Assembly (NCBI GenBank): GCA_024305745.1
Contig: JAHRBS010000002.1
Span: forward strand, 806,001-870,000
Source: Polyporus tsugae
Lineage: Eukaryota > Basidiomycota > Agaricomycetes > Polyporales > Polyporaceae
Length of the DNA: 64,000 nucleotides
Direction of reading: 5' to 3'
Part shown: piece by piece, positions 23,120 to 37,133 of the stretch
How positions within the stretch are numbered: the first letter of the stretch is position 1
Layout: the number at the start of each line of letters is the position of its first letter
Notes under the pieces: model-generated
The model's database searches: none
The model's input: only the letters and a program-made list of their open reading frames with translations
Told to the model about the DNA's origin: nothing
Position numbers and translations under genes: made by a program

Positions 23120-26100
23120 ATGGATTCTGGAGAGGATGGGACGCATTCTAACGCTGCGTTGACCTTACTCAATGTCTATTATCCTGTTGTCTCTACGCTG
23201 CAGACTTACCTTCAAGACATTCTGGACTCCCAAGCACTCAACGTCCAGATAGACGTCAGAGACGACAATCCCTCTCATTACCAAACTCTCCTGGAGACCT
23301 CCTACGTCGCTACCAGAGTGTCCCCTGCTGATCTGAAGCGCTTCGTTCCGACATTGCCCATGTCCCACATGCAAGACGTATGGAACCACACAGTTTGACC
23401 TAATGTTCGCACACAATTTTTACGTGTCAGTAGGTCATCGACCGAGCGCAAGAGAAGCTCTTTTTCAAAGCCCGGAACGGGAAGCCATCTAACATTATAA
23501 CGGCCGGGTACCGCAAGGTCAACCAGCGGGACGCGAGGGGCAAGATCGGCGCGAGCCGCGTACCGTTGACGAACTACTTTGTCAATACCATGGTCACCGC
23601 GCTTCAGACGCAGGAATGGGAGACGCTTCTTCAAAGGTTTTTCAGACACCTTGGTATTATGTCTGGCGATTTCTGAAGACAAGTCACAGGATTGGCGAGG
23701 ACGCCATGTTCCACTTGCTCACAGAAACGTCACTCTTCGCCTCTCTCCCGAACGGCTGCCTCTGTCAGATGACTGGCGACCCTGTTCTTCACATGAAGCC
23801 TCCAGTGGCGGCGCAGCGACAGAGCAGCGAAGGCGATCTTGAACCCGAGGGACGCACGTCGTGTCTACGAGGAACCAAACGACGGTGTATCGTCGGTTAC
23901 TGCGAGGAGAGGCCCCCCAAACGTCGGAAACACACGTATACAACTAACGTGGAAGGCCGTAAACTGCTTCGTGTCGAAGACCCGAATAGGCATGTACACC
24001 TTTCGCACTCCGCGCGCTCTGAACCCGAAGGACTGATGTTTTGACAGAGTTGCTCCTGCAGACGTCGCGTTCCAACGCGCTCGGATGTTCTACTCGCGCC
24101 CTACGTTCGTTCCGCATACAGCGAAGATTATCATCGGGTTGCCCCCGAAACGTGGGCGTCCGTCTATAAATCCGATTTATTATTTTGACTGAACCTGGTC
24201 CGTAGATGTTCTGAATCGTTTCCACTCAGCGTGGCATTCTAGCACACAGCCGACAAGTGCCGTGTGGGCCGACCCCGATCCTCGACAGCAGATGGAGCAT
24301 GCTAGGCACCTGGCGAAGTACGTATTTCCTCGACAGTATGAACTCAGCCATGCGTTCATCTCGGGGTCGTCGGGGAAGTATGGCTCGTTCCGGATGGTGG
24401 ACTACCTGGACCGAGAACAAGAGATCAAGGTAGAGTCTCTGCGAAGCGACCGGTGCGGTGATACTGATGAGCGGTGGCACAACACGCAGAGTAAGGGCTC
24501 GTGCAAGACGCCAAAACGGCTTAAACATGTCTTAGGCATCTTGGAGAAGATGGTTTGGAGGCACCACAAGTGCAAGTACAAGATGCTTCTCGACATGGCG
24601 TGTCCATCCAAGGTGACTGGAACAACTTGCGTTGTACAGCAGTTCTTGGGAGTTGAACGACTGGGATAGCTGGTTAGGGACAGAGCCTCGCCATTGGACA
24701 GCGGCTGTATTCTCGTGAGTTTCCTGTCCATGGAGGAATTGCTGAGAACGTGCTCAAATTGTGTTGCCAGGAATTAATGTCGGAGACATCTATCCAATTT
24801 CAGACCCAACCCAATGTAGCGGATACCAGTATATCCTTGGATTCGGCGGGACGTCCCATTATTTCGCACGTACCTTCTCAAGCCCGGAAGCAAGCAAAGT
24901 ACAAGCCCCGCTTCGCCGAGTTCGCGGCTGGCGCCAACGAGGTCTTCCGCTACGCCGTCCTAGTCTCCAAGGCGGTCATCCCAAAGGCGTTCTGGGGGAG
25001 CGACCACAACTTCGAGGTCGTCATGCGGCGTACGCCTTCTCTTCCGGTCCTGTGTCGATTTACAGTTTGACCAACACTCGCACGCAGATGTCAAACATAT
25101 GATCACGACGCGTCGGTACGAAACGTCGACGGTGCACAACGCCCTGCAGGGCTTCCGCACCGCAGACTGCGACTGGCTGATGCCGCACACCCCTGGGGCC
25201 CTCAAGCAGGCGAGGGTCTCCGTCACGGATACGCTGAAGCGGCGCGAGCTCGTCGAGGAGTTTTTGTTCTGGTATTTCGATGGATTCCTCGTCCCCTTGT
25301 TGAAGGCCAGTATCGCTTGCCGTCGATCGAAAGTGAAAGGTGTATGCTGATACGGATATACGCAGACTACCTTTTACGTGACCGAGTCTTCTGCGTTCCG
25401 GAACAGAGTGCTGTACTTCCGGCACGACGACTGGCATGCGCTGTGCACGCCGCTCGTGCAGAAGCTGAGCACGGACACTTTCCGGCGCATAGACCAGGTA
25501 CGCCACGGTGGCCCTGCGCTTCCGGATGTCGCTTTTTTAAGCGGGTCGGAGCGGAGACCAATGCTGACCGAGGTCGCTAGCTTGAGGCGCAGGAGATCTT
25601 GCGGCAGCGGAAGCTGGGGTTCTCGTTCGTGCGCCTGCTCCCGAAGGAGACCGGGGTGCGCCCGATCGTCAACCTCCGGAGACGAGTCGAGAAGGTGCGT
25701 CTTTCCCAGGTGTAAGCCCGGGACTGAGACTAACGTTGGACGGTGCAGGACCCGTTTAAGCCGTCTCAGTCGATTAACCAAATCCTCCAGGCGGCATTCC
25801 AGATCCTGACGTACGAGAAGGTACGTCGTGTGCTCTGCTCTACGAGGAGAGCTCTGTAAGGCCGTGTAGGAGCGTCAACCCGCGTCGCTTGGGGCGTCGG
25901 TATTCGGCCCCAACGAGGTCTACGCGAAGCTGAAGGCGTTCAAGACAAGGCTGACGGGTGGGAACCCGAAGGCGAAGCTGTATGCTCATCGTGTTTTGTA
26001 ATTGTTGATGCGCTTGACGACGTTTGTCTAGGCCGAAGTTGTACTTTGTCAAGGTCGACGTCCAGGCGTGCTTCGACACGATAGAACAGACGAAGCTTTT

Positions 26101-27839
26101 GAGCATACTGCGGGACTTGATCTCTGAAGTCCGTCTTATCGCGATTACCATAGTTGCTCGGTGGAAAGACGCTTACACCCTCTGGTAGGATACATACATG
26201 ATCCAGCGATATGGGACTGTCAACAAGGCCGGGGAGAAAATCCAGCGCAAGTACGTCAAGAAAGCGATGCCCGAAGGTCAGTAGCAACGAAAACTTTGGC
26301 CGGGAAACAAACCACAAGATTGACCGGCTTTGATAGACGACCACCCGCACTTCCTTGCATACGCCGCGCAGCTTGCAGATGTCTTGCGGAATACCATCTT
26401 CGTCGACCAGGTTCGCATCGACGAAAGCTCCGCCTCCAGGTTATTGCTGACGTTCACCCCTGGCAGGTCGTATACCCCTATTCGCGAAGACAAGAGATCA
26501 TTGCACTCCTCGAGGAGCACATCACAGAGAACCTCGTCAAGATTGGCAATGAGTACTACCGTCAGGTGGTCGGCATCCCGCAGGGGTCTGTGATCTCAGC
26601 GATCCTTTGCTCGTTCTTCTACGGGGACCTTGAACGGAGAATATTCAAGTTCACGGACGATCCGGAATGTGTACGTCACGCTGCTTTGGGTGCTTGACGA
26701 ACGTGGATGGTCTGCTGAATGAAGGTTGTAGTGCCTCATGAGGCTGATCGACGACTGGCTTCTGATCACGACAAGCCTTGCCAAGGCCAACAAGTTCTAC
26801 GACATGGTGTCTGAGGGTGTGTCCACGTTCTGAGCCTCTCTCGCGCTCGTTCAAGTTTGAGACTTGCCGCTCTCCAGGTCATCCTGAATATGGGTGTTTC
26901 ATATCCAAGGACAAAAGTCTCCTGAACTTCGACCATCCAGAACTGGCCAATATCGTGGACCCTCGGTCGAAAGGTACCATTCTACTCAGCAGCCTGTGCA
27001 CGCTACCTCCCCGCTCACGGTCTGCGGTTTGTCTGACAGTTTTCCCGTGGTGTGGTTATTCTATCAATATGAAGGACCTGTCTGTCACGGCGGACTACGC
27101 CCGTTACCACGAGACCTGTGAGTGTGCACTTACGCAAGACTGAACCTCTGGAGATGGGAGCGTGAGGCTAATGACGTCCCCCACTCAGACCTGCAGGATT
27201 CTCTGACCGTCGAGTACGGTCGTCGCCCGGGCGCGGCGTTCGCACACAAGATGATGCAGTACGCCCTTCCTATCATCTCTTCGCGCCATAGCTGATCGTG
27301 TAGTGTGTGCGTAGGCTGGCCAAGTCCAAGAGCCACATAATCTACAACGACGCCGAGCTCAATTCCAGAGACGCCATCTACATCAACCTCTACCAGAACT
27401 TCACCGTCCTCGCGATGAAGATGCATCACTACCTTCGGCAGTGGGGCTTGGACGTCGACAAGAGCCACGCCTTCATCATGAGTACGTCTCCCTTCGCGCC
27501 GGCGCCAGTCCCCACAGGCCGGGTCCAGGCTACTGACATGAAAGCACATCAGAAACGATCCGGCAGACCATCCGTTTCTCCTACACCTCGATGTGCACAA
27601 AGGCGAGCCACAAGCTCGCGACAAAACACGGTGCACGCATCATCGTCGAAAAGCCGCAAGCGACATGGCTCGGCATCCACGCGTTCCACACCGTCTTCTC
27701 GCGGAAGCCACACGCGTACACTCGCCTTCTCAAGTCGCTCCGCTTCGACTTGTCCTTGCCCAAGTACCGACTCTTCAAGAAGCAGTACCGAGGGGTCGTC
27801 GCCGAGGGCCTTTCCACGCTGACCTTGCTTTCTTTCTGA
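23120..27839 (+). CDS. TERT: Telomerase reverse transcriptase catalytic subunit
   Basis: About 23 exons; 21 are placed in phase: 23120-23377, 23434-23636, 24206-24429, 24490-24612, 24670-24714, 24771-25029, 25088-25305, 25366-25497, 25581-25694, 25749-25820, 25870-25979, 26032-26128, 26189-26276, 26337-26410, 26467-26670, 26732-26816, 26878-26973, 27040-27117, 27189-27258, 27315-27481, 27553-27839. The two others are exon 3, starting 23690, and exon 4, ending 24151; their shared junction is unresolved. Roughly 1,100 residues. TEN-domain end with GQ-like block (AMFHLLTETSLFASLPNGC), CP block (RMFYSRP...GLPPKHVLN), QFP block (YVFPRQYEL), motif T (TTFYVTE), motifs 1/2 (FVRLLPKE, VRPIVNL), motif A with catalytic Asp (VKVDVQACFDTI), B' (VGIPQGSVISA), C (LMRLIDDWLL), D and E (FPWCGYSI). 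It extends telomeres using telomerase RNA. Confidence 0.95.
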
Positions 27840-28512
27840 TCAATAGTTTACTCCCACTGTGGTCTACTAATAGCTATGTCCGGTCCGGCCTCCCGCACAT
27901 ATTGAGGTCTCCGTCGCGGATCAAAAACAACACGGATTAGTCCAGAAGGCGTGCATACATGAGATATACCACTGATACATATCCTGCGGGGGGGGAGAGG
28001 CGAGAGGACGGCGTAGCGGAGAGAAAGACGAACGACCGGGACCAGGGATATAATAATCGGCGCGAAACAAACAGACAGACATTTGAACGAACAGACGATG
28101 AGGACGGAGGAGTTCTGGTACAACCCGAGTGCGCGGGCCCATCTCTGAAATCTTCGTGAGGCGGGGCAAGAACAAAGATGGAGGTGGAGGTATAGGTATA
28201 AGGAGGAGCAACGCGCGCAACGCAGGGGCTCGGGCGGCGTGTTGATAATTATACTGAAAGCTTGCGCGATTTGCGTGAGGGAAATGCGAAACAAAAGGAC
28301 GGCGCAAGAGTGGAATGGAAGAGAGACCGGGCGGCAAAGAGAAAAAAAATAAGGAGCGGGCATGAACAGATCGTGTAGATATGGTTGGGGGTAGCACGGG
28401 GAGGAGACTGAACGAGCGTGGGCATAATCGTGGGCAGAGGCATCAAACACAGACAGAAAGGAGAATCCAGAGAGTGCGCAGCGGGAATAAGAGGTGCGGT
28501 GGCGGAGGCCGT
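27840..28512. other. Convergent 3' region TERT / RasGAP
   Basis: About 670 bp between two convergent stop codons, presumably both 3' UTRs. Purine-rich on the plus strand, no gene seen. Confidence 0.5.
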
Positions 28513-31320
28513 TCATCGTTTCGTGAAGATCTTGTTGAGGAGGCCAAGGACTTTCGGCACGTTGAGCTGCACGTACTCGAGGTCTAAGAGGTGCTTGTTG
28601 TCTTTTTGCTGCAGACGCACAAGGACCACATTAGTGTGCGTTAGACGGGACACACTACGACAGTGGTCAACTTACCTTCTCCAGCAGATCATCGATGTTG
28701 AGGTCCATCTCCAAGATCGCCTTCTCCCGACCCTTGTAGTGCAACGCGATGATGAACGTGCCGGGCGTTGGAGAGGTGAAATTGAAGTAGATGTTCGGCC
28801 GCCTGCAACGCAAAACATGCTGTGAGCACACGCCGTAAGATGAACACAATTGCGGAGACACTGACCTGTTGTCGGGGACGTTGCTCTCGACAATAATGCC
28901 CTCCTTCTCGAGCTGCGCGTGCGTGAACCGGTACGGCCCGTGCACGACCGGCTTCGCGGGCTTCTTCTCCTTGCCCCCCACGGTGACGACGCCGACGCCC
29001 GTCGACTGGCCCTTCTCCTTGCTCGCGGTGAGGCGCACGTTCTGGAGGTACGCCTTGTACTGCTCGAGCTGCGAGCGGAGGTAGTTATTGTGGTCGCAGA
29101 TCGTCTTGTACACCGCCTCGAGGCTCTTGGTCTCGAGCAGCACCTTCTCGCGCAGGTTGCCGAGGTGCACGAGCTCCGCGGCGACCTCGTCCTGCATGAG
29201 CTTGTACCCGTCCGCGCGGTCGACGATCTTCTGCTCCTCGAGCTCGCGCAGCATCTCCTTCACCTTGATGCCCTTGCGCACGAGTGTCGCGTCCTTGGTC
29301 GTCGCCGCGCGCTCCGCGATCTGCGCGAGGTTGTGCGGCCGCTTCTCGGCGAGCCCTGGGATCGACCGGATGAGCTGCACGAAGATCGATTTGGCTTCCA
29401 TGTAGAGCATGTCGGACGGCGAGACCGAGTCCATGAGGATGTCTTGCACGGGTGTCTCCCACCGACTGTAGAGCGGCAGCTCGATCGCCCTGTTCTCCTT
29501 CCGGGGAACCTGGGGCGGGGCAGCGCCGAGCTCGTCGGTGAGGATTCGTAGGTGCTGCTTGTCATTTGGTGACTGGAGGATGGGTCGTAAGTCAGTGACC
29601 GCTGGGGCAGTGCGCTGCGTGCACGTACAAGGACTTCAACGTGCTGGAGGATCAGAGAGTGGGTATTGTACAACTCGTTCAGCGTAATGTTAATAATAAG
29701 GTCCTTCTTCGACAAAGCCATATACTGGTCCATCTAAACTGAGCAGTGAGCAGATGTGGACTAGATGATAGGAGATCCGATCCGCACACGCACCTCTAGG
29801 GTGTCGTAGAAGTCGCCAACTTCACATAGGTTGTTCAAGAACTGGTTGATCCGCGCCTTGTTGTTCTCTACAAACGGATTGAGCGTGATCATGTAAGCCT
29901 CCTTCGCGTACGATGGCTTGTTGGCAAGGTTTTGCAACATCTTGGCAATCTAAGAAGGCGCCATACGCCATGAGTCAAGACTTCTTACCAAATAACCATA
30001 GACGCGTACCAAGGTCAATGTCCTCCTAGGGTGCTTGGCCGGCACGCCCTCTACCAGCATATAGGCTTGTGGCGTGACAATCGCAGGGTTGATAAAGCGA
30101 AGGAAGAAGAAACCGCCTATCAAGGAGCAGATAGCGTAGTCGGTCGCATCTGGGTACTTGCGCTACACGGAGTGCCAGCGTCCCCAGGGAGATGAGTACA
30201 AACGCCCTGCGTAAGATGGAAACTGTTACCACATACCCTGGTCAGGCTGCGAATCTGCTTGCATATCCACCGGATACCGTACGGGACGCTCTCCATGCTC
30301 TCCATGATGGTGAGTAGGAACGAGTTCGCGATCTCCATGAGCATCGTCAACCGGGGCGCAATGATGGCCTGCACATCCCCGTTCGCAGCCGCCACCTCGG
30401 GGGGTACCCCACGCGGCAGGTTGGGGGGAAGCGAGCCTGTCTCTTCCTCAATCTGCTGGATCATCTGCTCGTATACCTTGACGGGGTTGATCTCCAGGTT
30501 GAGGTCTTTGTGCTCTATGAGGCTGTTGATTCGCTCGGCGAGCACGCTCTTGAGGTAGCTTTGACCGGGCCCGCGACGAGTGTAGGTGGTCATCATGCGC
30601 GAGACAGGGGTGTTGGCACGGAGGAGAGAACCGAATTCTGTTGCGGTTTCGAACTGGGAAGAAAGCACGGACTGGAACATGGTGAGCAGCAGGTGTTCTT
30701 CTCGCGACTCGTACTGGTTTCCGTAGAGCGTGAACATGACCGTCTGGAGGAGGGTGTCGATCTCAGTAAGGGAGACGAGGCGACAAAGAGCAGCGATATG
30801 GCGAGGCTCGGACTGGAGGAGGAAGAACAAGTTGGAGTACTGTTGGAGCTTGCGGTCGTCCGGGTAATGACCCTCGGTCGCATCCACTTCCTCTAGATGC
30901 TTCTCGACCTCGTTTTGCTGTGCGCACGGGGATGAGTGGACGCCGCAACAGCGAGAACATGCAACGTACCTCATCAAGAGCCATACGGTTCTGGATCAGC
31001 AGACCGATACGAGAGTCAAGGAAGCGGACATCTCGCTCGAGGACAAAGTTCCGCTTAGACTGAGCAGATATGCGGGACTTGAGATCCCTCAGCCGCTTTT
31101 GTGCTTTAAAACGGTAAAGAAGACACTAAATGATCGCAAACGCAAAAAGTATATCAGGTCACATACCGCGGCCTAGCTCATCCTCAACCTCAACGTCCTG
31201 CTCCGCGGCCATGCTGAAAAGGGCGGTGACACTGTACCGGTTGGTGTTCCTGTTGGTGAGGCGGCGAGCGGACATGCCGCCGGGGGACTGAGGCGAGGAG
31301 GGGTGGTCAGAGTAGGACAT
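28513..31320 (-). CDS. GAP1: Ras GTPase-activating protein, fission-yeast Gap1/Sar1 type
   Basis: Nine exons: 31320-31167, 31103-30970, 30917-30237, 30162-30010, 29949-29794, 29733-29629, 29572-28866, 28802-28676, 28608-28513, giving 770 residues, close to Gap1 length. It should switch Ras off by stimulating GTP hydrolysis, thereby controlling mating and morphogenesis signalling. The arginine finger lies in [16 protein letters not shown]. The FLR block is [15 protein letters not shown], followed by [20 protein letters not shown]. The C-terminal half is the RasGAP_C region shared with IQGAPs ([15 protein letters not shown], a long coiled coil, then [21 protein letters not shown]). The N-terminus carries a short Ser/Pro-rich leader and the helix [20 protein letters not shown]. 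Start and all phases are consistent. Confidence 0.95.
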
Positions 31321-32510
31321 CTTGACGGCTTGGTTGGATGTAGAGCGCGAGTTTGGAGGAGATCGTGGGGATTAGAACACCGGGGCGAAGCGAGCGTCAC
31401 AGGAAAGCGAAGATAGATAACGAAGGCCAGGTATCGCCTGTGACCTGCTCAGAGCGACTTGAGATGGGGGGACGGGGTGGATGAAGACGGGGACGGGGGA
31501 GGACGGGGCCCGTAGTGGAGGAATGGGTTAGAGTGCAAAGCCCGCCAGGGGTGAAAGCTAATCCCTATTAGTATACTAAACATCCACTTCACAACCGATT
31601 ACCTTCTTTCTTACTCCCTTCTAACCCGGCGTCTATCCTCCGTCTCCAGCCCCGAGCTGCCACAGTGCCAGTGCCAGTGAGAGTCTCCTCCTTTGCCTCA
31701 CCGCTTACGTCGCCGGGCATCTCACTCAGCTGTACAGCTCTTGTCACTGCGCCTGAGCGGATCGCTCGCCCGTGTCAAACCTTGTCAGTCCTCAATTCCC
31801 CGGACGCTCACTGGCACATGCACTCCCGGCCTTCCCTGCCTCACCGGATTCCCACAGCAACCTCTTGCCACGACGAAGAATATACGATGGCACCGCATTG
31901 TCTATGTATCTACGCCGTCTCCTCTCGAGCAGGAGTCTAATAGCTCTCTGAATCTCGTACACCGTGCCGCCCGCCATCGTTGATGCAGCAGATGGTCGTG
32001 CACTGGCACGTGTCGATATCTGCATTCACAAGCTCCATCCAGAACCGCCTCTAAACATTCTATCTCTCCGCTTGCTCCTTGCGGAATCCGGGTCCGTTCC
32101 ATTCCATGTGAGACAGGCTCCGGGGCGGTTACCATGGCCATTAGCCTGAAAGGCTCAGAACCACTGCCTCGTTCCGACGAATCCCCACCGACTTCTCACA
32201 GATGATTGACAGCCCTCCAGATGTAGAAATTGCGTAGACTCCGATTACAGGTGCCCATTTCTATAAACGGCCGTTCCGCGCGCTGTGTCCACTCGCAGAT
32301 CGACCTTGAACAAGGAAAAAAAATTCACCAGCCACCGCGTTTCACCAGAGCTGAGTGCCACCAAAGTCCCCCTGAAGAAAGCTGCGCTCTGGATTCGTGT
32401 CATGTAAAAAGTTAATTTGTTGCATTAATCGAAAACAGAAAGCGATACAAGCACAGACAACTCCTTGTGGCACCTGCGCATTTATGTTCGAAATCACGAG
32501 CTCTTCGACC
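31321..32510. other. Intergenic region upstream of RasGAP
   Basis: 1.2 kb between the RasGAP start and the aminotransferase stop, both on the minus strand. It must hold the RasGAP promoter and the aminotransferase 3' UTR. An A-rich run lies near 32320. No gene seen. Confidence 0.5.
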
Positions 32511-34473
32511 TCAAACTGACGACTCCTCTCGGGCCATCAAGATAACCTCTCGAAGCCGACGTAGCGCCTCGTCGACCTGGTCCTCAGGAAGCAGGCTGAA
32601 CGCCGCCCGGACATAAGTCGTCTTCCGTCCGCTGGGCAGGAAGATCGTCCCGGGGAGCGCGAGCACGCCGTTCTCCAACGCCTTCGTTCTGATGATCGCC
32701 TCAGAGTCCCCCTCCGTCCCGGTATTCCCTAACTGGAGCTTGAACCTGCGTCGACCATCGAAGAAAAATCCAGCACGCATCGCATCAGCGTTCAAACAGG
32801 ATCGACGACGTTCCAGAACGCAATACTGACCAGAAAAACATGCCCGCCTCCGGGGTATTCCACTCCGCCAGCCCGTCGAGGTGCTTGTGCATCAGCCGCG
32901 AGAAGACGTCGCGCTTCGCGCGGTAGAACTCCGCGACGCGGTCCATGTGCGCCCGCAGCTTCTCGTACCCCCAGAACTCGAGCAGCCGCAGCGAGAGCAC
33001 CTGCGTAAACGTCGGAGCCTGCAGGTTCGAGTTCATTGTCTGTCACGGTGTAGGGTGGGTGGAGGCAGCACCGAGACAAGGCATAAGCGGCGCTCCAATC
33101 GAAGTCAAGCCAGCGAAGCCAGACGTACGTGAAGGAGGACAGCGTCGATGATAGCCTGTGGCGCGGACAGGAAACCGATCCGCATACCCGCGGACAGAAC
33201 CTTCGACAGGCTGTCAAAGCGGATGACCCGCCCCACTTCCGGCTGGTCGCGCTCGAGCGTGAAGTACGAGGGCGGCCGCGGGGCGTTGCCAAAGTACAAG
33301 TAGTAATACGGATCGTCTGATCGCGGAAATTTTGTTCATTCACAAACATAAGAAAGCGTATGTCCGGAGGAAAGGAGACAGACGAACCTTCGAGGATGAG
33401 GAAGTTGTGTTTCCGCGCCAGCTCAAAGACCTCGAGGCGCCGTTCGAGGGTCGAGGTCACTCCCGTGGGGTTGGCCCCGTACTGTCGCCGCGTGCCATTA
33501 TGCATCAGCATCGGTCCACAATCCACAGTCAACCTGTGGCGCGTCAAGCAAGGACGTACAGGGACAGTGTACAGCACTTTCGGTTTCGGCTTGTCCCGAG
33601 GCCAGTTGTCCAGCATCTCCCTCAAACCCTGTGTGTCGATCCCGTACTGGTCCTGTCCGACCTCTGCAATGGATCGTGGTCAACACACATCAGCACCCAT
33701 GCATGTCAAGCTGGCGCAACCGCCCGTGGCGCTCGGAGACCCACCTATCATCTCACAACCCGTCGCGTGAAACACTGGGATGACCCCTCTGCGGAGACAT
33801 GCAGGACGTGGTTAACTACTGCTGCGACCACAAACACGGACGAATCGGAACGTACGCGTAGACAGGAGTCTCGATCAGCGCGACGTCGCCGGGGTTCAGC
33901 AGCGCGTTCACAGCCTGCAGGACACCTCCGGCGTAAGTATACCATACGTACGTGGATAAGCCGGTCCAACCTGCCTTGTAGATCAAGTCGGAAGACCCGG
34001 TGCCAAACGTGAGGTCCCAGCCTTCGCCGCGTTTGCGGCCGTGGCTGTACTCCTGCAGGCCGATCAGCCAGTCGAGGAGCTCGGGGATGCCCTTGCTCCC
34101 GCTGTACTGCAGGCTGCGCGCGAGCTCCGCTTCGGTGAGCGCGACCGGAACCTCCTCGTTCGAGACGGGGTCGCGGAGCGTGAAGTGCAGCGACGTGATC
34201 GGGAACGTGTCCGCATTTGGTTTCCCGGCGAGGAGCGAGATGAGCCCCGGGCGGGAGTCTTCGAGCGGCAACAGCGCGCGAACTTCGTATTTAATTGATT
34301 AGAGCAGGGATAACGAGCGAAAGTATGGGAGACTGACTCGGGTCCTCTATCCGGCGCTTCGAGGATTCTGAAATGAAAGGTTCGTAGAAGGACCTTTGAA
34401 GAACTCGCAGCGATAAGGAGCTATCTCCCGAGCTTTGTGTTCCATTCTGCGGCACGTCAAAGTCGTTCGCCAT
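32511..34473 (-). CDS. ARO8: Aromatic / 2-aminoadipate aminotransferase (class I, ARO8 type)
   Basis: Nine exons: 34473-34338, 34282-33975, 33914-33856, 33788-33745, 33663-33560, 33481-33388, 33316-33129, 33039-32831, 32745-32511, giving 458 residues. PLP-dependent fold type I enzyme exchanging amino groups between aromatic amino acids (or 2-aminoadipate) and 2-oxoglutarate. Family blocks: LISLLAGKPNADTFP, LQYSGSKGIPELLDWL, TFGTGSSDLIYKAVNALLNPG, YGANPTGVT, LEDDPYYYLYFG, and the PLP lysine in FDSLSKVLSAGMRIGF. The substrate Arg is near TYVRAAFS. The precise substrate cannot be read from sequence. Intron 33915-33974 is 60 nt, has a GC donor (AAG|GCAGGT) and is free of stops, so a retained form would add 20 residues in the large domain. 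Confidence 0.93.
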
Positions 34474-35758
34474 TGCGCAATGGGGTAAGACGATGGGAGC
34501 GTTATCTGAGAAGGGGAAGATGAGTGTGAAGTCTGGAAGAAAGAGAAGGTGCGCATGGACCTCGCACCTTTTTATCAGCCTCTTAACATGCATGTAAGTG
34601 CGTCGAATGAGTCACTTCAACCTCGGCTATCGGTGCGTACAGGGAGGTCACAAGCGGAGGTACTGGTCTACCTCGTTGGTTCAACGAGCATTCGAGCCGA
34701 CCTCGGTTTTGCCGTTCCGATAGGCTGAGCATTGCGTATTACGAAAAGTTAGGCGGTGGTGGGACATTTGGAAAATGGGGAGAAGGCAGGCACGAAGTCA
34801 TGTGTGGCGTCTGCAGGTATACAGTAACCACAGAAGACCAATCGCCGACAGGTATCAGCGACACACGTCTCTGTAGACCCCGATCGTGACAAAAAGGATG
34901 CGTATGACTGTGTAGACCTTGAGTATGGATTCGGTGTCATTAGAGAATAAGCATTCCGGTAGGGTTGCGTACGCAACGCTACAACGTGGTCATGTCGGGG
35001 GCCCAAGATTACCGGCGAGCGGTCCAGGAATACGAAATGCACCCATAGGTGTAGATGTGGAAAAGCTCGTATTTAGGCTTTCTGATCTACCCAATTGGAT
35101 GTTTGCTCGTCTCCTGGAGGCTCTAATTTTCGGGGAGTCACTGCAAGTATCGCAATATTTAATCTGTGGATCAAAGTGGTAGAGCAAGTTAGCTTCTTGC
35201 TAGGCTGCCTACACACCACGCTCTGCTCGTCATGATGAAACAAAGCTGTAAGAGGGACACGCGTTGTCGCTGCGCTCAAATTTTACGTCACAGAACATAT
35301 TCATACCTCTATATGCCTACAGACACCATCGCGTAATATTAATCTGCACCCATGCTCCGATGAATATGTATGCCAGAGCACGGGAGGCCCACCTTGATTC
35401 CTTGAAGCCCAGGGGTTGAAATTTGACCATCTTGGTGTGTCAGAGGTTGAAGAAATTCAACAGAGATGATGTCGGATGCATGGCAGCGCTGCTCGAGTAC
35501 TTCATGTGGAGGATATGATGGTATGGAATTGAGTGTAGAGTCCCCGAAGGATAAGTGCTGCCATGCTGGTGGCTGGCTGTGGCTCGTTCGTGTCGTGTTT
35601 GGCGCCCATGGAGCGCGTTGCTAACACGTGGGCGAGTTTATTTGGCTGTGTTTGTCGGGAGGCTGTAGAACTGGTAAACCTTATTTTTCGAGTCCACACA
35701 ATCGTCCGAGTCCCGCTCACCGGCCAGCTCAAGACAATCCTCAAGACAATTCTCAAGA
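34474..35758. other. Intergenic region aminotransferase / RPL4
   Basis: 1.3 kb between divergent genes holding both promoters. A CACGTG E-box lies near 35625, about 130 bp before the RPL4 start. Several short open frames have no recognisable content. Confidence 0.5.

Positions 35759-37133
<1,375 letters not shown>

Noticed and set aside
28919..29551. 210-residue plus-strand open frame
   Set aside because: Antisense to the coiled-coil exon of the RasGAP gene.
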